64,000 nucleotides of DNA from Pricia mediterranea (GTDB lineage: Bacteria > Bacteroidota > Bacteroidia > Flavobacteriales > Flavobacteriaceae): contig NZ_JAVTTP010000001.1 of assembly GCF_032248455.1 (NCBI RefSeq), positions 2,726,501-2,790,500 on the forward strand. The letters run 5' to 3'. A program made the position numbers and the translations under genes. Positions 62,017 to 64,000 of this stretch are shown one piece after another; within the stretch, counting starts at the first letter, position 1, and every line of letters starts with the position of its first letter. Under the pieces are notes generated by a model, which made no database searches, was not told the DNA's origin, and was given only the letters and a program-made list of their open reading frames with translations.

Positions 62017-64000
62017 TGAATAGTCCTAAAATTAGGGTTTCTGAAAGCAATTCACAACGATAAGGAACATACTTAGGCTTATGGCTTGCCTGTGAATAGT
62101 CCTAAAATTAGGGTTTCTGAAAGCAATTCACAACTGGAATCCCGGACGGCCTTGTCCGCTTTTTCCTGTGAATAGTCCTAAAATTAGGGTTTCTGAAAGC
62201 AATTCACAACTGCGGGAACTGCTTTGCGGTTATACCCCATCCTGTGAATAGTCCTAAAATTAGGGTTTCTGAAAGCAATTCACAACTTCTTTCTATGAAT
62301 TCGATAAAGCCCCATTCCTGTGAATAGTCCTAAAATTAGGGTTTCTGAAAGCAATTCACAACTTCACAGTATTTATTGCACAAGGTTCGCACCTGTGAAT
62401 AGTCCTAAAATTAGGGTTTCTGAAAGCAATTCACAACTGTAAAATCTAAAGACATAATTTTAATTTACCTGTGAATAGTCCTAAAATTAGGGTTTCTGAA
62501 AGCAATTCACAACCCATTGCCGTCCTTAGCGCACCGACTTAACCTGTGAATAGTCCTAAAATTAGGGTTTCTGAAAGCAATTCACAACGAAAACGGCCAG
62601 AGAGAACCGAAAGCGTATCCTGTGAATAGTCCTAAAATTAGGGTTTCTGAAAGCAATTCACAACAGCGAGTACATATGGAACATGGGCGATAGTCCTGTG
62701 AATAGTCCTAAAATTAGGGTTTCTGAAAGCAATTCACAACAAAAAAACAAAGAGCGTAAAACAAATGATTCCTGTGAATAGTCCTAAAATTAGGGTTTCT
62801 GAAAGCAATTCACAACAGCGGGATTGCCCACCCTCTTAACAGCGTGCCTGTGAATAGTCCTAAAATTAGGGTTTCTGAAAGCAATTCACAACAAAACGCG
62901 ATTTGCTCCGAGTTATCCCATTCCTGTGAATAGTCCTAAAATTAGGGTTTCTGAAAGCAATTCACAACTATTCGGGGGAATTTTTCGAGAATGAAAACCC
63001 TGTGAATAGTCCTAAAATTAGGGTTTCTGAAAGCAATTCACAACACTAAACGAAGGCGAGATAATCCTAAACAGCCTGTGAATAGTCCTAAAATTAGGGT
63101 TTCTGAAAGCAATTCACAACTTTTAATCTGGGACAATAACAACCCAAGAACCTGTGAATAGTCCTAAAATTAGGGTTTCTGAAAGCAATTCACAACTATG
63201 TTTGTTGTAGAACCTATAATTCTACACCTGTGAATAGTCCTAAAATTAGGGTTTCTGAAAGCAATTCACAACAGCGAAAGTGATGTGAGGTTACCGTAGA
63301 ATCCTGTGAATAGTCCTAAAATTAGGGTTTCTGAAAGCAATTCACAACCATACCTCTTTGTTGAATAACATGAAAACCCCTGTGAATAGTCCTAAAATTA
63401 GGGTTTCTGAAAGCAATTCACAACCCCAGCATCAAATGCAAGTTCGGCCACTTTCCTGTGAATAGTCCTAAAATTAGGGTTTCTGAAAGCAATTCACAAC
63501 CTCGCTTCATGTCTATGGTAAAAGAAAATCCCTGTGAATAGTCCTAAAATTAGGGTTTCTGAAAGCAATTCACAACACTTGCCGGCGCCTTAATAATTTC
63601 CGGTTTCCTGTGAATAGTCCTAAAATTAGGGTTTCTGAAAGCAATTCACAACCGGTTCGTAGTTGTGTGGTATACCCATCTTCCTGTGAATAGTCCTAAA
63701 ATTAGGGTTTCTGAAAGCAATTCACAACTGATGTCTCCATAACTTTTTGCATTAGGCCCTGTGAATAGTCCTAAAATTAGGGTTTCTGAAAGCAATTCAC
63801 AACTTTATCGCCTCGCGGATGAAGTTCGAGACCCTGTGAATAGTCCTAAAATTAGGGTTTCTGAAAGCAATTCACAACTGCTATCGATGTTTTCCTCTAA
63901 CGCCTTGGCCTGTGAATAGTCCTAAAATTAGGGTTTCTGAAAGCAATTCACAACCTTCGTCCTTAATCTGAATACTCTTCAAAACCTGTGAATAGTCCTA
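62013..64000 (-). CRISPR. Type II-C CRISPR array, 26 full repeats plus one partial
   Basis: The 46-bp repeat runs from CCTGTGAATAGTCCTAAAAT to GAAAGCAATTCACAAC on the plus strand; I see no variation among the copies. Starts are at 62013, 62089, 62165, 62241, 62317, 62392, 62468, 62543 and so on; the last (63985) is cut by the window end. Spacers are 30 bases, four of them 29. Ends of the repeat are inverted (TGTGAAT/ATTCACA). The anti-repeat and the terminator show that the crRNA strand is the minus strand, so each crRNA is spacer followed by GTTGTGAATTGCTTTCAG. The leader is beyond the window. Confidence 0.99.

Noticed and set aside
63197-63226. Inverted repeat TGTAGAA/TTCTACA inside one spacer
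   Set aside because: It is within a single spacer and most likely reflects the captured target; no other spacer shows it.
62059-63984. Self-targeting spacers
   Set aside because: By eye no spacer matched another part of this window; a full search was not possible.

Overview
The window looks like chromosome of a marine-type member of the Flavobacteriaceae (Bacteroidetes). Pointers are the acylated-ornithine arginine pathway with an ArgF'-type transcarbamylase, the mevalonate genes (class II HMG-CoA reductase and a GYDIA-type GHMP kinase), DUF4286 beside rsmA, Bacteroidetes promoters of the form TTTG-N19/20-TAnnTTTG, and a large Bacteroidetes-type II-C Cas9. The genus cannot be fixed from the sequence alone.

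Layout. 1-10442 is one leftward arginine/proline operon: GNAT acyltransferase, argG, argC, proC, argD, proB, argF', an SDR, argB, argE' and the first codons of argH. It is preceded by a consensus promoter and a 26-codon leader ORF ending in four consecutive arginine codons plus Pro. 10453-20072 holds a surface-glycan and redox neighbourhood: a GT-C glycosyltransferase, a processive membrane GT2, a DPM-like GT2, a membrane polyferredoxin with a PA-like insert, an FAD/NAD(P) oxidoreductase and a GH113-type glycosidase. 20216-30506 is housekeeping: mgtE, rsmA, DUF4286, a TPR protein, serS, a purine nucleoside phosphorylase, a DUF2064 protein, an ADP-ribosylglycohydrolase, a kinase-like phosphotransferase and tRNA-Phe. 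30607-38704 is an envelope block: coaX, an outer-membrane protein, a TPR protein, lptC, a small membrane protein, a CNNM/CBS protein and a PpiD-like PPIase. 38932-53901 carries mevalonate genes, a DPP-IV and POT peptide-uptake pair, comEC, an NlpC/P60 lipoprotein, lpxB, surE and prc.

54111-64000 is an accessory defence island. It has a HepT/MntA toxin-antitoxin pair, a pRiA4b ORF-3 family gene, a broken DUF433 antitoxin, and a type II-C CRISPR-Cas system (tracrRNA, cas9, cas1, cas2). The array has 26 complete repeats of 46 bp plus a 27th cut by the window end. The anti-repeat lies on the minus strand just upstream of cas9. A terminator overlaps the array's cas2-proximal edge, so pre-crRNA runs leftward toward cas2 and the leader lies beyond base 64000. 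Each repeat contains a promoter-like TTG-N20-TAATTTTA on the crRNA strand, matching TTTG-N20-TAACTTTA in front of the tracrRNA.

Two further decayed toxin-antitoxin modules, neither in the usual reading frames, lie at 11870-12304 (ParE/RelE type) and 39945-40367 (DUF433/DUF5615). Stretches over 300 bases without an intact gene are 11815-12346 (TA remnant), 14848-15428 (repeat elements), 39976-40436 (TA remnant) and 55487-56061 (antitoxin remnant plus tracrRNA).
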